In this document: positions 22,593-31,126 of the stretch, in pieces
Position numbering within the stretch: the first letter of the stretch is position 1
How the letters are laid out: the number at the start of each line of letters is the position of its first letter
NCBI GenBank assembly: GCA_001604185.1
Contig: LVAV01000022.1
Coordinates: 62,851-126,850 of the forward strand
DNA from: Clostridiales bacterium Firm_16
GTDB lineage: Bacteria; Bacillota; Clostridia; Saccharofermentanales; Saccharofermentanaceae
Reading direction: 5' to 3'
Length of the DNA: 64,000 nt
Made by a program: the position numbers and the translations under genes
The notes under the pieces: model-generated
What the model was told of the DNA's origin: nothing
The model's database searches: none
The model's input: the letters and a program-made list of their open reading frames with translations, nothing else

Positions 22593-25181
22593 ATGAAAAA
22601 ATCCGTTTTACGGACGCCCAGGCTTATTGCGGGCTGCCTGGCGTCTGTTATGGCTGTCGGTAGCGGCGGTTTATCGCTCTATGCCGATGGAGCCGGCAAG
22701 CAGAATTCCAACATTCAAAGTGTATCGATCAATGCGAGTACCTTCCCGGACCCGATCTTCAGAAGCTATGTTTCGAGTGCTTTTGACAGTAACGGTAATG
22801 GAGTACTGGATGAGAAAGAGATCGAATATGCCAGAGACATTTACTGTCAGAACATGGGCATCGAATCCCTGAAAGGTATCGAGTATCTGACTGAACTTCG
22901 TGGCCTGTACTGCATGGATAACCAGATCGCTACCATGGACCTGAGCAATAACAAATTACTGCAGGGTGTATGGTGTTCCGGTAACAAGTTTACCTATCTG
23001 GATTTCTCTCCGAATCCGGAGCTGATGTGGGTATACTGTCACGATAATCAGGTATCCTATCTGAATGTTTCCAATAACCCGAAGATGGCCTACATCGAGT
23101 GCAACACCAATCCGCTGAAGTCTCTGGATGTTTCCCATAACCCGGAACTGGAGCACCTGATGTGTGGTTCCTGCCAGCTGACCTCCTTGGATCTGACTCA
23201 CAATCCCAAACTGGGTCACCTGGATTGCTTTAGAAATCCTCTTAAGTCCCTGGACCTGACCCATAATCCGAAATTAAAAAGACTGGATATCTGGGATATT
23301 CCCGGACTGAATAACGTAGATATCAGCCACAATCCGGAACTGCAGACATATAACTGTGCGCATAATGATGTGGTCAACCTCGATGTCAGCCACAATCCGG
23401 AACTGACGAAACTGGTTTGTAGTTATAATGACATCAAGACTTTGGACCTTTCCCATAATCCGAAGCTTTGTATCCTGGATTGCGCATGCAATGAGATCTC
23501 CACTCTGGATATTTCGAATAATCCCTATATGCATTTCCTGCAGGCCTTTACGAACCCATTCACGAAACTGAATATCGGGGATACGCCTTTCCTTCTAAAG
23601 ACCTATAACGAAGGTGAGAAGAAGGCGGAGTACAATGTTGGCCAGTGTCATTCCTGGACCATCGATTTCGGTGGCGATGATTCCACCGGCGGAGACAGCA
23701 AATACTTCCTTTGTTTTGACGATAAGGTATCTCTGAGTACTACTGCTACCAAGCCGGTCACTCCGGTACCGGATCCGGATGCCAACGATCCGGCCAAGGA
23801 AGGGGACATTACCCGTGAGATGGCCGTCCAGGCTCTTTATGAGATGAACGGAAGTCCGGATGTCAGCGGATTGAGCACAAGATTTAAGGATGTGCAGCCG
23901 GGTGCCTGGTATGCGAATGCAGTCATCTGGGGTGACAATGCGCAGATCTGTGTGGGTTATCCGCAGATCTCCGACGATAACTTCGGCGTAGGCAAATGCC
24001 TGAGAAGACAGGACCTGGCATTATTGCTGATGCGTTATTCTGAACTGAAGAACTATAAGCGCGCCATCGACTTCGGTCGTTCTGATGAATTCATCGATTA
24101 TTTCGAGATCGATTACTATGCATGGGAAGCCGTGACCTGGGCCATTACCTGGAACATCATGGAGGGAAAGGGTCCGGCAGGATCCACAAGAGATCAGCAG
24201 ATCTTCGATCCTCATGGCAAAGTAACCATCGATGAGTTTAAACTCACGGTCCAGAGAATGCTGGAGAAGAATAACGTACCACAGCCTCCGAAGATCCCGG
24301 TTCCGAGTGTCACACCGAGACCGACGGCGACCCCGGCACCGAAGAATCCGACACCGATCCCCGGCAATCCGACCGCGACCCCGACACCGTCGCCGATCCC
24401 GTCGAAGCCGATCACACCGGCCCCGGGAGATGCAACCTTCGAGGATTTTGTCGAGCGTCTTTATACCGTAGCACTGAACCGTGCATCTGAACCGGAAGGC
24501 AAGGCCTACTGGGTGAAGCAGGTAGTGGACGAAGGAAAGACCGGCGCCGATTGTGCACGTTACTTCCTGCTGACTGCACCGGAGTTCATGAAGAGAAATC
24601 TTTCCGTAGAAGATTTTGTAGAAACCCTTTATAAGACTTTCTTCGACCGTAAGTCTGATCCGGCCGGCAAGAAGGGCTGGGTCGAGGCGATCAAGAGCGG
24701 CAAAAAATCTCGCGCCGAGGTGGTGAACGATTTCATTGAGTCTACCGAATGGTGTGATGTCTGTGCCACCTACGGAGTCAAGTCCGGCGCGCTGTATCAC
24801 AAAGCCACCAGACCTTCCAAGAATGCCTATGACTTTGCGACCCGGCTTTATACCTGCTGCCTGAAGCGTGATCCGGAAGGCGTAGGATTGAACTACTGGT
24901 CACTGGCTCTCACGAATCTGGAACAGACCGGCGCTTCTGCGGCACAGTTCTTCTTCGAAGGGGATGAGTTTGTAGGACTTCGCTTAAGAAGTATGGAGTA
25001 TATCCGCAGACTCTATACTACCTTCATGGACAGAGAGCCGGATGAGCGGGAGATCGAATACTGGGTAGACGAGCTTCACGCCGGAAACCAGACCAGAAAG
25101 AGCGTACTGGCTTTCTTCGCCCAGTCTCCGGAATTCACGAAGATCTGTAAGCGGTACGGCATTGACCGCGGATCGATCTGA
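22593..25181 (+). CDS. surface protein: EF-hand-like, cysteine-ladder LRR, SLH, four DUF4214 units
   Basis: 862 residues from the ATG at 22593 (GAAGGAAAA upstream); the longer open frame lacks a signal peptide at its start. Order: signal peptide; a calcium loop DSNGNGVLDEKE; about nine 21-residue leucine-rich repeats of the form L-x-x-L-x-C-x-x-N-x-L-x-x-L-D-x-S-x-N-P, with the cysteine stacking seen in internalin J; two S-layer-homology-like segments (FKDVQPGAWYANAVIWGDNA and the YAWEAVTWAI region); a Pro/Thr spacer of repeated TPTP-like units; then four ~55-residue DUF4214 repeats (DFVERLYTVALNR, DFVETLYKTFFDR, DFATRLYTCCLKR, EYIRRLYTTFMDR). The SLH part should bind wall polymer. Adhesion or substrate binding is a likely role. 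One repeat (DIWDIP) lost its cysteine. Confidence 0.85.
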   Translation: MKKSVLRTPRLIAGCLASVMAVGSGGLSLYADGAGKQNSNIQSVSINASTFPDPIFRSYVSSAFDSNGNGVLDEKEIEYARDIYCQNMGIESLKGIEYLTELRGLYCMDNQIATMDLSNNKLLQGVWCSGNKFTYLDFSPNPELMWVYCHDNQVSYLNVSNNPKMAYIECNTNPLKSLDVSHNPELEHLMCGSCQLTSLDLTHNPKLGHLDCFRNPLKSLDLTHNPKLKRLDIWDIPGLNNVDISHNPELQTYNCAHNDVVNLDVSHNPELTKLVCSYNDIKTLDLSHNPKLCILDCACNEISTLDISNNPYMHFLQAFTNPFTKLNIGDTPFLLKTYNEGEKKAEYNVGQCHSWTIDFGGDDSTGGDSKYFLCFDDKVSLSTTATKPVTPVPDPDANDPAKEGDITREMAVQALYEMNGSPDVSGLSTRFKDVQPGAWYANAVIWGDNAQICVGYPQISDDNFGVGKCLRRQDLALLLMRYSELKNYKRAIDFGRSDEFIDYFEIDYYAWEAVTWAITWNIMEGKGPAGSTRDQQIFDPHGKVTIDEFKLTVQRMLEKNNVPQPPKIPVPSVTPRPTATPAPKNPTPIPGNPTATPTPSPIPSKPITPAPGDATFEDFVERLYTVALNRASEPEGKAYWVKQVVDEGKTGADCARYFLLTAPEFMKRNLSVEDFVETLYKTFFDRKSDPAGKKGWVEAIKSGKKSRAEVVNDFIESTEWCDVCATYGVKSGALYHKATRPSKNAYDFATRLYTCCLKRDPEGVGLNYWSLALTNLEQTGASAAQFFFEGDEFVGLRLRSMEYIRRLYTTFMDREPDEREIEYWVDELHAGNQTRKSVLAFFAQSPEFTKICKRYGIDRGSI

Positions 25182-25204
25182 TACTGTTTTATAACGAAGA
25201 CCCT

Positions 25205-25252
25205 AAGGGGTGTCTCAAGCGTGATGGATATCACGAAGAGACGCCCCTTTTT
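25205..25252 (+). terminator. intrinsic terminator
   Basis: AAGGGGTGTCTC (25205-25216) pairs with GAGACGCCCCTT (25238-25249) with one G-T pair, with a small inner hairpin, then a T-run. It ends the surface protein transcript. Confidence 0.88.
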
Positions 25253-25269
25253 CTATGTGCCTGTGATTC

Positions 25270-25325
25270 CGGTCATACCTGTTACACGGGTCCCGTGACT
25301 TGAGTCATAAAAGCAAATATGACCG
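25270..25325. promoter_or_regulatory. nested palindromes before the ABC operon
   Basis: CGGTCATA (25270-25277) and TATGACCG (25318-25325) are perfect inverted copies. Inside them is CACGGG-T-CCCGTG (25285-25297). This may be an operator for the following transporter genes; no regulator is adjacent. Confidence 0.4.
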
Positions 25326-25398
25326 CAGTAACTACTAGGTATTCCGTAAGTTTAGTAAAGTGAGGACAACAAGATACGAAGGAGTGGGAATACAAGCA

Positions 25399-26538
25399 AT
25401 GAGTAAGTCAAGATCGAAGCTTTCACCATGGCCATATATCCGGAACAACCGGGTACGATCGACGGTTCTGATCATCAGCCTTGCGATGTTTATGGTTATG
25501 ATCTACACGATGAATTACATCATCGGCGGAACCGATGAACCTTTTCGGGCATGCGTGGTTGAACCATATACAAGGCAACGGTATATATCAATGATGCTGG
25601 ATGTGAAGAGTTCAGAATTTGAATCCGGAGATGCATTTCTGGAATATGCCTGGCAGGAACTCGACAAGCGAGGTGAAGTCCTGGAGAAGGAAGAGGATGT
25701 GGTGGATGCCAAAACCATCAGCAGGCAGTATGTCAAGTTGAATTCCTTTATCGGTCAGATGAGTACGCCGTGCTATCTTTTCGAATCTGCTCAGGACTGT
25801 CAGGACTATCTGGATCACATGGGAGCGAAACTCGTATCCGGAAGAATGCCGGAGAAACCGGGTGAGCTTCTGATGGATAAGCTGCTGATGGCGAACCATA
25901 AAAACGATAACGATCTTCTGACCAGTGTCGGCAGTAACTATGAAGTCGTCGGCGAGGTGGAATCCGATTATTATCTTTCCTTCGGTATTGCCCGGGGAGC
26001 AGAGAACAACGTGAGTATCCTTGCTCTGATGAAGCCGGACAGCGATATGGACCTTCGACCGGTCATGGATAAACTCGGGTTTCCCTATGGGTACTATCAA
26101 GATTACGAGACGGCAGAGAAGGACCTGACCGAATCTGTCGGTGCCCTGGATGTCGTACAGACGATCTTTACCGGCGTTTCCGGTGCGCTGCTGATGATCT
26201 GTGTATTCGTGGTCCTGGCTATTCATATCCTGGATCGTCACAACGAGTGGTGCCTGATCAATTCCATCGGATTCAAAACAGGAGAAATCTACGTTCTGGC
26301 ACTCAAAGAACTCCTGATCTGCGTAGTCATAGCTTTCTTTGTAGGAAGTGCCCTGTCTTTGGGCGGATGCTTCGTAATGGAGAAACTGCTTTATAACCCC
26401 ATCGGCATCAGTATTAAGGTCTTCCGGCCCCAGGCCCTGCCGAGAGTACTTACCGTCTTTGCCATCCTGATCGGAATCGCACAGATCCCCATCTTCAATG
26501 GTATGAGAAAGATTCAGACGATCGATGCGATCGAGTAA
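25399..26538 (+). CDS. ABC transporter permease (FtsX/MacB-like)
   Basis: 379 residues from the ATG at 25399; the GTG at 25360 would add 13 residues before the conserved start. An N-terminal membrane helix (STVLIISLAMFMVMIYTMNYI) is followed by a ~220-residue extracytoplasmic domain and three C-terminal helices (GVSGALLMICVFVVLAIHIL, LLICVVIAFFVGSALSLGG, VLTVFAILIGIAQIPIF), the FtsX topology. The AAGGAG site is about 14 bases from the ATG, which is long. It is followed by the ATPase and a second permease in one operon, so the transporter probably has two different permeases. The cargo is unknown. Confidence 0.82.
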   Translation: MSKSRSKLSPWPYIRNNRVRSTVLIISLAMFMVMIYTMNYIIGGTDEPFRACVVEPYTRQRYISMMLDVKSSEFESGDAFLEYAWQELDKRGEVLEKEEDVVDAKTISRQYVKLNSFIGQMSTPCYLFESAQDCQDYLDHMGAKLVSGRMPEKPGELLMDKLLMANHKNDNDLLTSVGSNYEVVGEVESDYYLSFGIARGAENNVSILALMKPDSDMDLRPVMDKLGFPYGYYQDYETAEKDLTESVGALDVVQTIFTGVSGALLMICVFVVLAIHILDRHNEWCLINSIGFKTGEIYVLALKELLICVVIAFFVGSALSLGGCFVMEKLLYNPIGISIKVFRPQALPRVLTVFAILIGIAQIPIFNGMRKIQTIDAIE

Positions 26539-26556
26539 TGATAGGAGAAGTGAAAA

Positions 26557-27237
26557 ATGTTTACCTTAAAAGATGCAACCATGATCTACGATATCGACAA
26601 GGCGGAGAAAGTCTATGCCATGAAGAGCATGAATGTTACCTTCCCGGATAGAGGACTGGTCGGTATTATCGGCCCGTCCGGATCGGGTAAGTCCACGCTG
26701 ATGTATACGATGTCTACGTTAAAAAGACTGACTTCAGGAGAGATCCTTTATAACGGGAAATCCTTATCCTCAATCAGCGATTCCGACAAGCAGCACCTGC
26801 GCAGAAATGAATTCGGATTTGTATTCCAGAGACATTATCTGATCAACTACATGACCGCGATCGAGAATGCCACCCTGGCGGCAACGATCCCGATGAATGA
26901 GGCCCGCGCGAAGGCGGAGAAACTGCTTATGGAGATCGGACTGAAGAAGAACGAACTGAACCATAAGCCGACGAAACTTTCCGGAGGTCAGAGACAGAGA
27001 GTGGCCATCGCACGTGCCATGATGAACAATCCGAGAGTGCTTTTCGCGGATGAGCCGACAGCTTCTCTGGATCACGAGAATGCCTATCTGATCATGGACA
27101 GACTGAAGGAATATGCCAAGGACAGACTGGTACTGGTGATCACCCACGATACCAGTATCATCAAGGATGCTGACATGATCGTTAAGATCTGGGATGGAAG
27201 CATCTCGGAAGTGGAGATGAAGGGGGAACCGTCATGA
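26557..27237 (+). CDS. ABC transporter ATPase (MacB/LolD-like)
   Basis: 226 residues. Walker A GPSGSGKS, Q-loop FQRHYLINYMTAIENA, signature LSGGQRQR, Walker B VLFADEPTASLD and switch ITHDTSI are all intact. This is the family that powers FtsX-type permeases in mechanotransmission rather than bulk transport. GATAGGAGAAG precedes the ATG, and the stop overlaps the next permease start (ATGA). It should drive the two permeases on either side. Confidence 0.92.
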   Translation: MFTLKDATMIYDIDKAEKVYAMKSMNVTFPDRGLVGIIGPSGSGKSTLMYTMSTLKRLTSGEILYNGKSLSSISDSDKQHLRRNEFGFVFQRHYLINYMTAIENATLAATIPMNEARAKAEKLLMEIGLKKNELNHKPTKLSGGQRQRVAIARAMMNNPRVLFADEPTASLDHENAYLIMDRLKEYAKDRLVLVITHDTSIIKDADMIVKIWDGSISEVEMKGEPS

Positions 27238-28328
27238 GACCTTTTTCCGCATTCACATATATACGCAGCAACAAGATGCGTTCTCTGGTACTGGTAATGA
27301 TGATGTCTTTCATTACGGCCTGCTTTATCGGAGGTATGTATGTTTATAACCCGCTGGAGATCTTCGAGGTTTCCTGGCAGGATTCCAACCGTTACTTACT
27401 GGCCACGACCCGTGGCAGCAGCAACGATGCCATCGACGAGTACCATAAGATGCAGAGCGAACTGGCTGATCTTCTTCCGGCAACGGCCCAGGAGATCATG
27501 CATGTGAACTTCTGTTACGTGAATTATAATTCCATGATGCAGTACAACTGCACGACGGAGTGCCTGTGTTTCCAGAGTGAGGAGCAGCTCGAACTTTTCA
27601 AGGAAAGAACACATCTGATCCCGGACGATGTGGTGCTACACGACGGAGAGTATGCATTCAGTGAACTTCTTGCCAATAACAAGGGCCTGAAGGTGGGAGA
27701 TCACATTAACGATAGCAAACTGACACTGGGTGCGATCCTGGATAAACCCGGTATGCGAGCCTTCCGCCTGAAGGATGACGAAGGAACAGATTGTACGTTG
27801 GTTCTTGGAAATGACGGAAACTGCAGTCAGCAGCTCCACGAGGACCTGGAGAATCTCAGCAATACATTGTCTAAGAAATATCCGCACTTGTATATATACA
27901 CTCCGTCAACCCTCATGGAAGAAGTACGGGAACAGAGTGCCTTCATGTTCTACATCTTCGGAGCGATCATCATGGTGCTGGCAGTAGTACTTCTGGTAAC
28001 GATCAATGCGGCGTTTACGGCAGCCTACGACAAGAGAAAACACGAATTTGCCATCTACAAGGCCATCGGATTCACCAGATGGCAGATCTTCAGGAAGATC
28101 GCATCGGAAGTCCTGATCATGAACGCGGCCGCGATCATCCTGGGAGCGATCATCAACGGAGCCGTGATCCTGGTGCTGAATCAGGTACTATGGTCATCGG
28201 GTCAGCATTTCTACGGGATCTCTGGTGCCGCCGTAACCGGAACCGTGATCACCGAGGCCCTGATCATCTTGCTGGTCATCTTTATGAACTGGCGCAAGGT
28301 CAGAAAATGCGAAGTAACCGAAGAATAA
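27234..28328 (+). CDS. ABC transporter permease (FtsX/MacB-like), second
   Basis: 364 residues. One N-terminal helix (SLVLVMMMSFITACFIGGMY), a ~200-residue outer domain, and three C-terminal helices (FYIFGAIIMVLAVVLLVTI, MNAAAIILGAIINGAVILVL, TGTVITEALIILLVIFM) give the FtsX topology. The motif YDKRKHEFAIYKAIGFTRWQIF is the coupling segment that contacts the ATPase, like RHNEWCLINSIGFKTGEI in the first permease. The start overlaps the ATPase stop by 4 bases. A terminator ends the operon at 28365-28405. Confidence 0.85.
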   Translation: MRPFSAFTYIRSNKMRSLVLVMMMSFITACFIGGMYVYNPLEIFEVSWQDSNRYLLATTRGSSNDAIDEYHKMQSELADLLPATAQEIMHVNFCYVNYNSMMQYNCTTECLCFQSEEQLELFKERTHLIPDDVVLHDGEYAFSELLANNKGLKVGDHINDSKLTLGAILDKPGMRAFRLKDDEGTDCTLVLGNDGNCSQQLHEDLENLSNTLSKKYPHLYIYTPSTLMEEVREQSAFMFYIFGAIIMVLAVVLLVTINAAFTAAYDKRKHEFAIYKAIGFTRWQIFRKIASEVLIMNAAAIILGAIINGAVILVLNQVLWSSGQHFYGISGAAVTGTVITEALIILLVIFMNWRKVRKCEVTEE

Positions 28329-28364
28329 CAGTTTTTTCAACCTCTACCTATATGCATGGATATG

Positions 28365-28405
28365 TCTCTTCGAGATCGGAAGATCTCGGAGAGACAGTCT
28401 TTTTG
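28365..28405 (+). terminator. intrinsic terminator of ABC operon
   Basis: GTCTCTTCGAGATC pairs with GATCTCGGAGAGAC around GGAA (28365-28396), one mismatch, then AGTC and five T. Confidence 0.85.
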
Positions 28406-28439
28406 CAGAGAAAAAAGGGCTTTTTGTCATTTTGTCGTC

Positions 28440-28466
28440 TTGCGGCAGGGGCAAGCATGCTATAAA
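28440..28466 (+). promoter_or_regulatory. aspS promoter with extended -10
   Basis: TGC-TATAAA at 28458-28466 is an extended -10; TTGCGG (28440-28445) is a weak -35 with a short 15-bp spacer. No T-box leader is visible before aspS. Confidence 0.5.
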
Positions 28467-28509
28467 ATAGTGGGGCGATTAAGGACATAGTATAAAGGAG
28501 AATCGATTT

Positions 28510-30312
28510 ATGATCCAATCTAGAACTCATAACTGCGGGCAGCTCCGTCTGGAGAATGCCGGCGAGAAAGTTACTCTGGTCGGCTGGCTGGAGAATATGC
28601 GTGAAGTCGGAAGCAACCTGGGCTTTGTCGTTGTCAGAGACTTCTACGGCACAACACAGATCGTCCTTGAGACAGAAGAACTGGTCAAGACTTTCAAGGG
28701 CATCAACAAGGAGTCTACGATCTCTGTGACCGGTACGGTACGTGAGAGAAGTTCCAAGAACCCGAACCAGGCAACAGGTGATATCGAAGTGGTTCCGGAA
28801 TCCGTTACAGTCCTCGGCCGTTGCCGTTATAACGAGCTTCCTTTCGAGATCAATCACTCACGTGAGGCTGATGAGAATGCCCGTCTGAAATACCGCTATC
28901 TCGATCTTCGTAATCCGGAGGTCAAGAAGAATATCATCCTGCGTTGCAATGTTGTGGCTGCACTTCGTCAGGCCATGACCGAACACGACTTCCTGGAGAT
29001 CACGACTCCGATCCTGACGGCTTCTTCACCGGAAGGTGCCCGTGACTACCTGGTTCCTGCAAGAAAGCATCCGGGTAAGTTCTATGCACTGCCTCAGGCT
29101 CCGCAGCAGTTCAAGCAGCTCCTGATGACATCCGGTTTCGACCGTTATTTCCAGATTGCTCCTTGCTTCCGTGATGAGGATGCCCGTGGTGACAGATCTC
29201 CGGGTGAGTTCTATCAGCTGGATATGGAGATGGCTTTTGCCACTCAGGAAGATGTATTCTCCGTAATCGAAGATGTCCTGCCGCCGATCTTTGCTAAGTA
29301 CGGTAAGTATGACCGTGCTTCCGGCGCACCGTTTGCACGTATCCCGTTCCTGGAGGCGATGGAGAAGTATGGTTCCGATAAGCCGGACCTTCGTATCGAC
29401 CTGACCGTACAGGACGCAACCGAACAGCTCAAGGACTGCGGATTCCCACCGTTTGCAAGTAAGAACGAAGCAGGTGAAGATACCGATGTGCGCATCAAGG
29501 CTGTCGTGATCTCTGATTTCAAGGAGAGCCGTAAGTTCATCGATAAGACCATCGCCGATGTTGAGGTTCAGTCCGGTAATAAGGCTTGCTGGTTCCGTAT
29601 GGATGAGAATGGTGAGATCGTCGGTGGTATTGCTAAGTTCGTCGCACCGATCAAGGATGCGGTGGTTTCTGCTCTGGGTATCAAGAGCGGAGATCTGGTA
29701 GTACTGTCCTGTGGTAAGCTCCTGGCTGCCCAGAAGACTGCCGGCGTGATCGTTAAGACCTTCGGTGCCGCTGTTCCGGGTCATATGGATAAAGAGCAGT
29801 ACAGCTTCTGCTGGATCGTTGATTTCCCGATGTACGAGATCGGCGAGGAGTCCGGTGAACTGGAGTTCTGCCACAATCCTTTCTCCATGCCGTCCGGCGG
29901 ATTAGAGACACTTCTGAAGGCGGAAAGAGGAGAGATCGATCCTCTGGCGATTACTGCAGATCAGTACGACTTGGTATGTAATGGTGTTGAGCTTTCTTCC
30001 GGTGCCGTTCGTAACCACGATCCGGAGATCATGATCAAGGCTTTCGAGATGGTTCGTCTGGGAGAAGAGGACGTGAAGTCTAAGTTCCCGGCTATGTATA
30101 ACGCATTCTGCTACGGTGCACCGCCGCATGCCGGTATCGCTCCTGGCGTAGACCGTATGGTCATGCTGCTGGCCGGTGAGGAGTCCATCCGTGAGATCAT
30201 CCCGTTCCCGATGAACAAGAACGCACAGGACATCATGATGGATGCTCCGGGATACGTTACAGAGAAGCAGTTGGAAGAACTGCATATCAAGACAGTTGAA
30301 GTAGAAGAGTAA
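28510..30312 (+). CDS. aspS: aspartyl-tRNA synthetase
   Basis: 600 residues, the normal length for bacterial AspRS with its insertion domain. An N-terminal OB-fold anticodon-binding domain (CGQLRLENAGEKVTLVGWLE) is followed by class II motif 1, motif 2 (FRDEDARGDRSPGEFYQLDMEMAF, in two parts), the GAD insertion domain (~residues 290-410), and motif 3 GVDRMVMLLAGEESIREIIPF. It charges tRNA-Asp with aspartate. AAAGGAG precedes the ATG. Transcribed alone, with a terminator directly after it. Confidence 0.97.
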   Translation: MIQSRTHNCGQLRLENAGEKVTLVGWLENMREVGSNLGFVVVRDFYGTTQIVLETEELVKTFKGINKESTISVTGTVRERSSKNPNQATGDIEVVPESVTVLGRCRYNELPFEINHSREADENARLKYRYLDLRNPEVKKNIILRCNVVAALRQAMTEHDFLEITTPILTASSPEGARDYLVPARKHPGKFYALPQAPQQFKQLLMTSGFDRYFQIAPCFRDEDARGDRSPGEFYQLDMEMAFATQEDVFSVIEDVLPPIFAKYGKYDRASGAPFARIPFLEAMEKYGSDKPDLRIDLTVQDATEQLKDCGFPPFASKNEAGEDTDVRIKAVVISDFKESRKFIDKTIADVEVQSGNKACWFRMDENGEIVGGIAKFVAPIKDAVVSALGIKSGDLVVLSCGKLLAAQKTAGVIVKTFGAAVPGHMDKEQYSFCWIVDFPMYEIGEESGELEFCHNPFSMPSGGLETLLKAERGEIDPLAITADQYDLVCNGVELSSGAVRNHDPEIMIKAFEMVRLGEEDVKSKFPAMYNAFCYGAPPHAGIAPGVDRMVMLLAGEESIREIIPFPMNKNAQDIMMDAPGYVTEKQLEELHIKTVEVEE

Positions 30313-30346
30313 TTCTTTTCCTTCATCAGACAATTAAGAATCAAAC

Positions 30347-30381
30347 AAAAAGTATGTCTCAGCGCTGAGGCATACTTTTTT
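30347..30381 (+). terminator. intrinsic terminator of aspS
   Basis: Arms 30347-30363 and 30364-30380 are complementary over 17 bases with one G-T pair (AAGTATGTCTCAGC with GCTGAGGCATACTT), ending in a T-run. The run of A on the left makes it possibly bidirectional, so it may also end the minus-strand gene at 30414. Confidence 0.88.
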
Positions 30382-30413
30382 CTTTGATTGGTAAGCTGTT
30401 GAGGAAAACTGTT

Positions 30414-31106
30414 TTACGCAGGTTCATATTCCTGCGTGTCATATACAGCGAACCACACATTTCCCTGGGTCATGGCGAGATAGTAGAGATGACCTTCTGT
30501 GACGTTGTCGTAGATATTTCTGGAGACTCTCCGTTGTGCTTCGTTGCCGTTACCGTCATCGAGATAAAGATAGTAGAGAGTTGTTGTGTCTCCATCTGAA
30601 TCGTAGGTGACCTTGGTATTTTTCCGGAGTACAGAGATCACGACGGTGTCGAACTCACTTTCATCTTTCTTCAGGTTCTTTCCGAGGTTGGAAGAGAAGA
30701 AGAAAAGGGTGACAATGCAGAGAATACCGAAGGCCAATGTCATTCCCACGGTCAGAATGGGGAAGCTCTCCTGTCGTGAGAAAGCGATGGCGATCTTTGA
30801 TACGATTATGATTATCACAATCGCGATGATCATGAACATCATGGCATAGATAAACGTGCGAAAAACTCCGACGCCTTCCTTCTGGTTTTCGTAGTAGATC
30901 CGGTAATCTTCAAGGATCAGCTTATCGTCAAGCAGCTTCATTCCGTTGTCTTTTATCTGTACCGTTCGCATAGCAGCATTCTGCTCCATTCGGGTCGAAC
31001 TGCTTTTCGTCAAGTTGACTATCTTGAGTACAGTAAAGGTGGCAAAACAGATAAACAGGACAACAGATACGATACTTGTAATGATTCGGATCCTGCGTTC
31101 TGACAT
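30414..31106 (-). CDS. membrane protein of unknown function
   Basis: 230 residues from the ATG at 31106, which has AAGAAGGAAAAG upstream; the longer frame has no site. Three hydrophobic helices: one near the N-terminus (ITSIVSVVLFICFATFTVL) and two in the middle (FIYAMMFMIIAIVIIIIVS and GMTLAFGILCIVTLFFFSS). The C-terminal ~75 residues are hydrophilic with repeated Tyr and Asp (TTLYYLYLDDGNGNEAQRRV) and resemble small sensor-like beta domains. It follows the pyrophosphatase gene by about 20 bp on the same strand, so they are probably co-transcribed. I do not recognise the family. Confidence 0.65.
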   Translation of the reverse strand: MSERRIRIITSIVSVVLFICFATFTVLKIVNLTKSSSTRMEQNAAMRTVQIKDNGMKLLDDKLILEDYRIYYENQKEGVGVFRTFIYAMMFMIIAIVIIIIVSKIAIAFSRQESFPILTVGMTLAFGILCIVTLFFFSSNLGKNLKKDESEFDTVVISVLRKNTKVTYDSDGDTTTLYYLYLDDGNGNEAQRRVSRNIYDNVTEGHLYYLAMTQGNVWFAVYDTQEYEPA

Positions 31107-31126
31107 AACTTTTCCTTCTTGATAAA

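Noticed and set aside
22950..23540. Regular repeats that might suggest a repeat array or CRISPR
   Set aside because: The ~63-base period is the coding repeat of the LRR domain; units differ and there are no unique spacers.
24290..24425. CCGAC-rich low-complexity DNA
   Set aside because: Encodes the Pro/Thr spacer of the surface protein; not a regulatory repeat.
28329..28509. Possible T-box leader before aspS
   Set aside because: No T-box sequence or antiterminator; the hairpin there is the terminator of the ABC operon.
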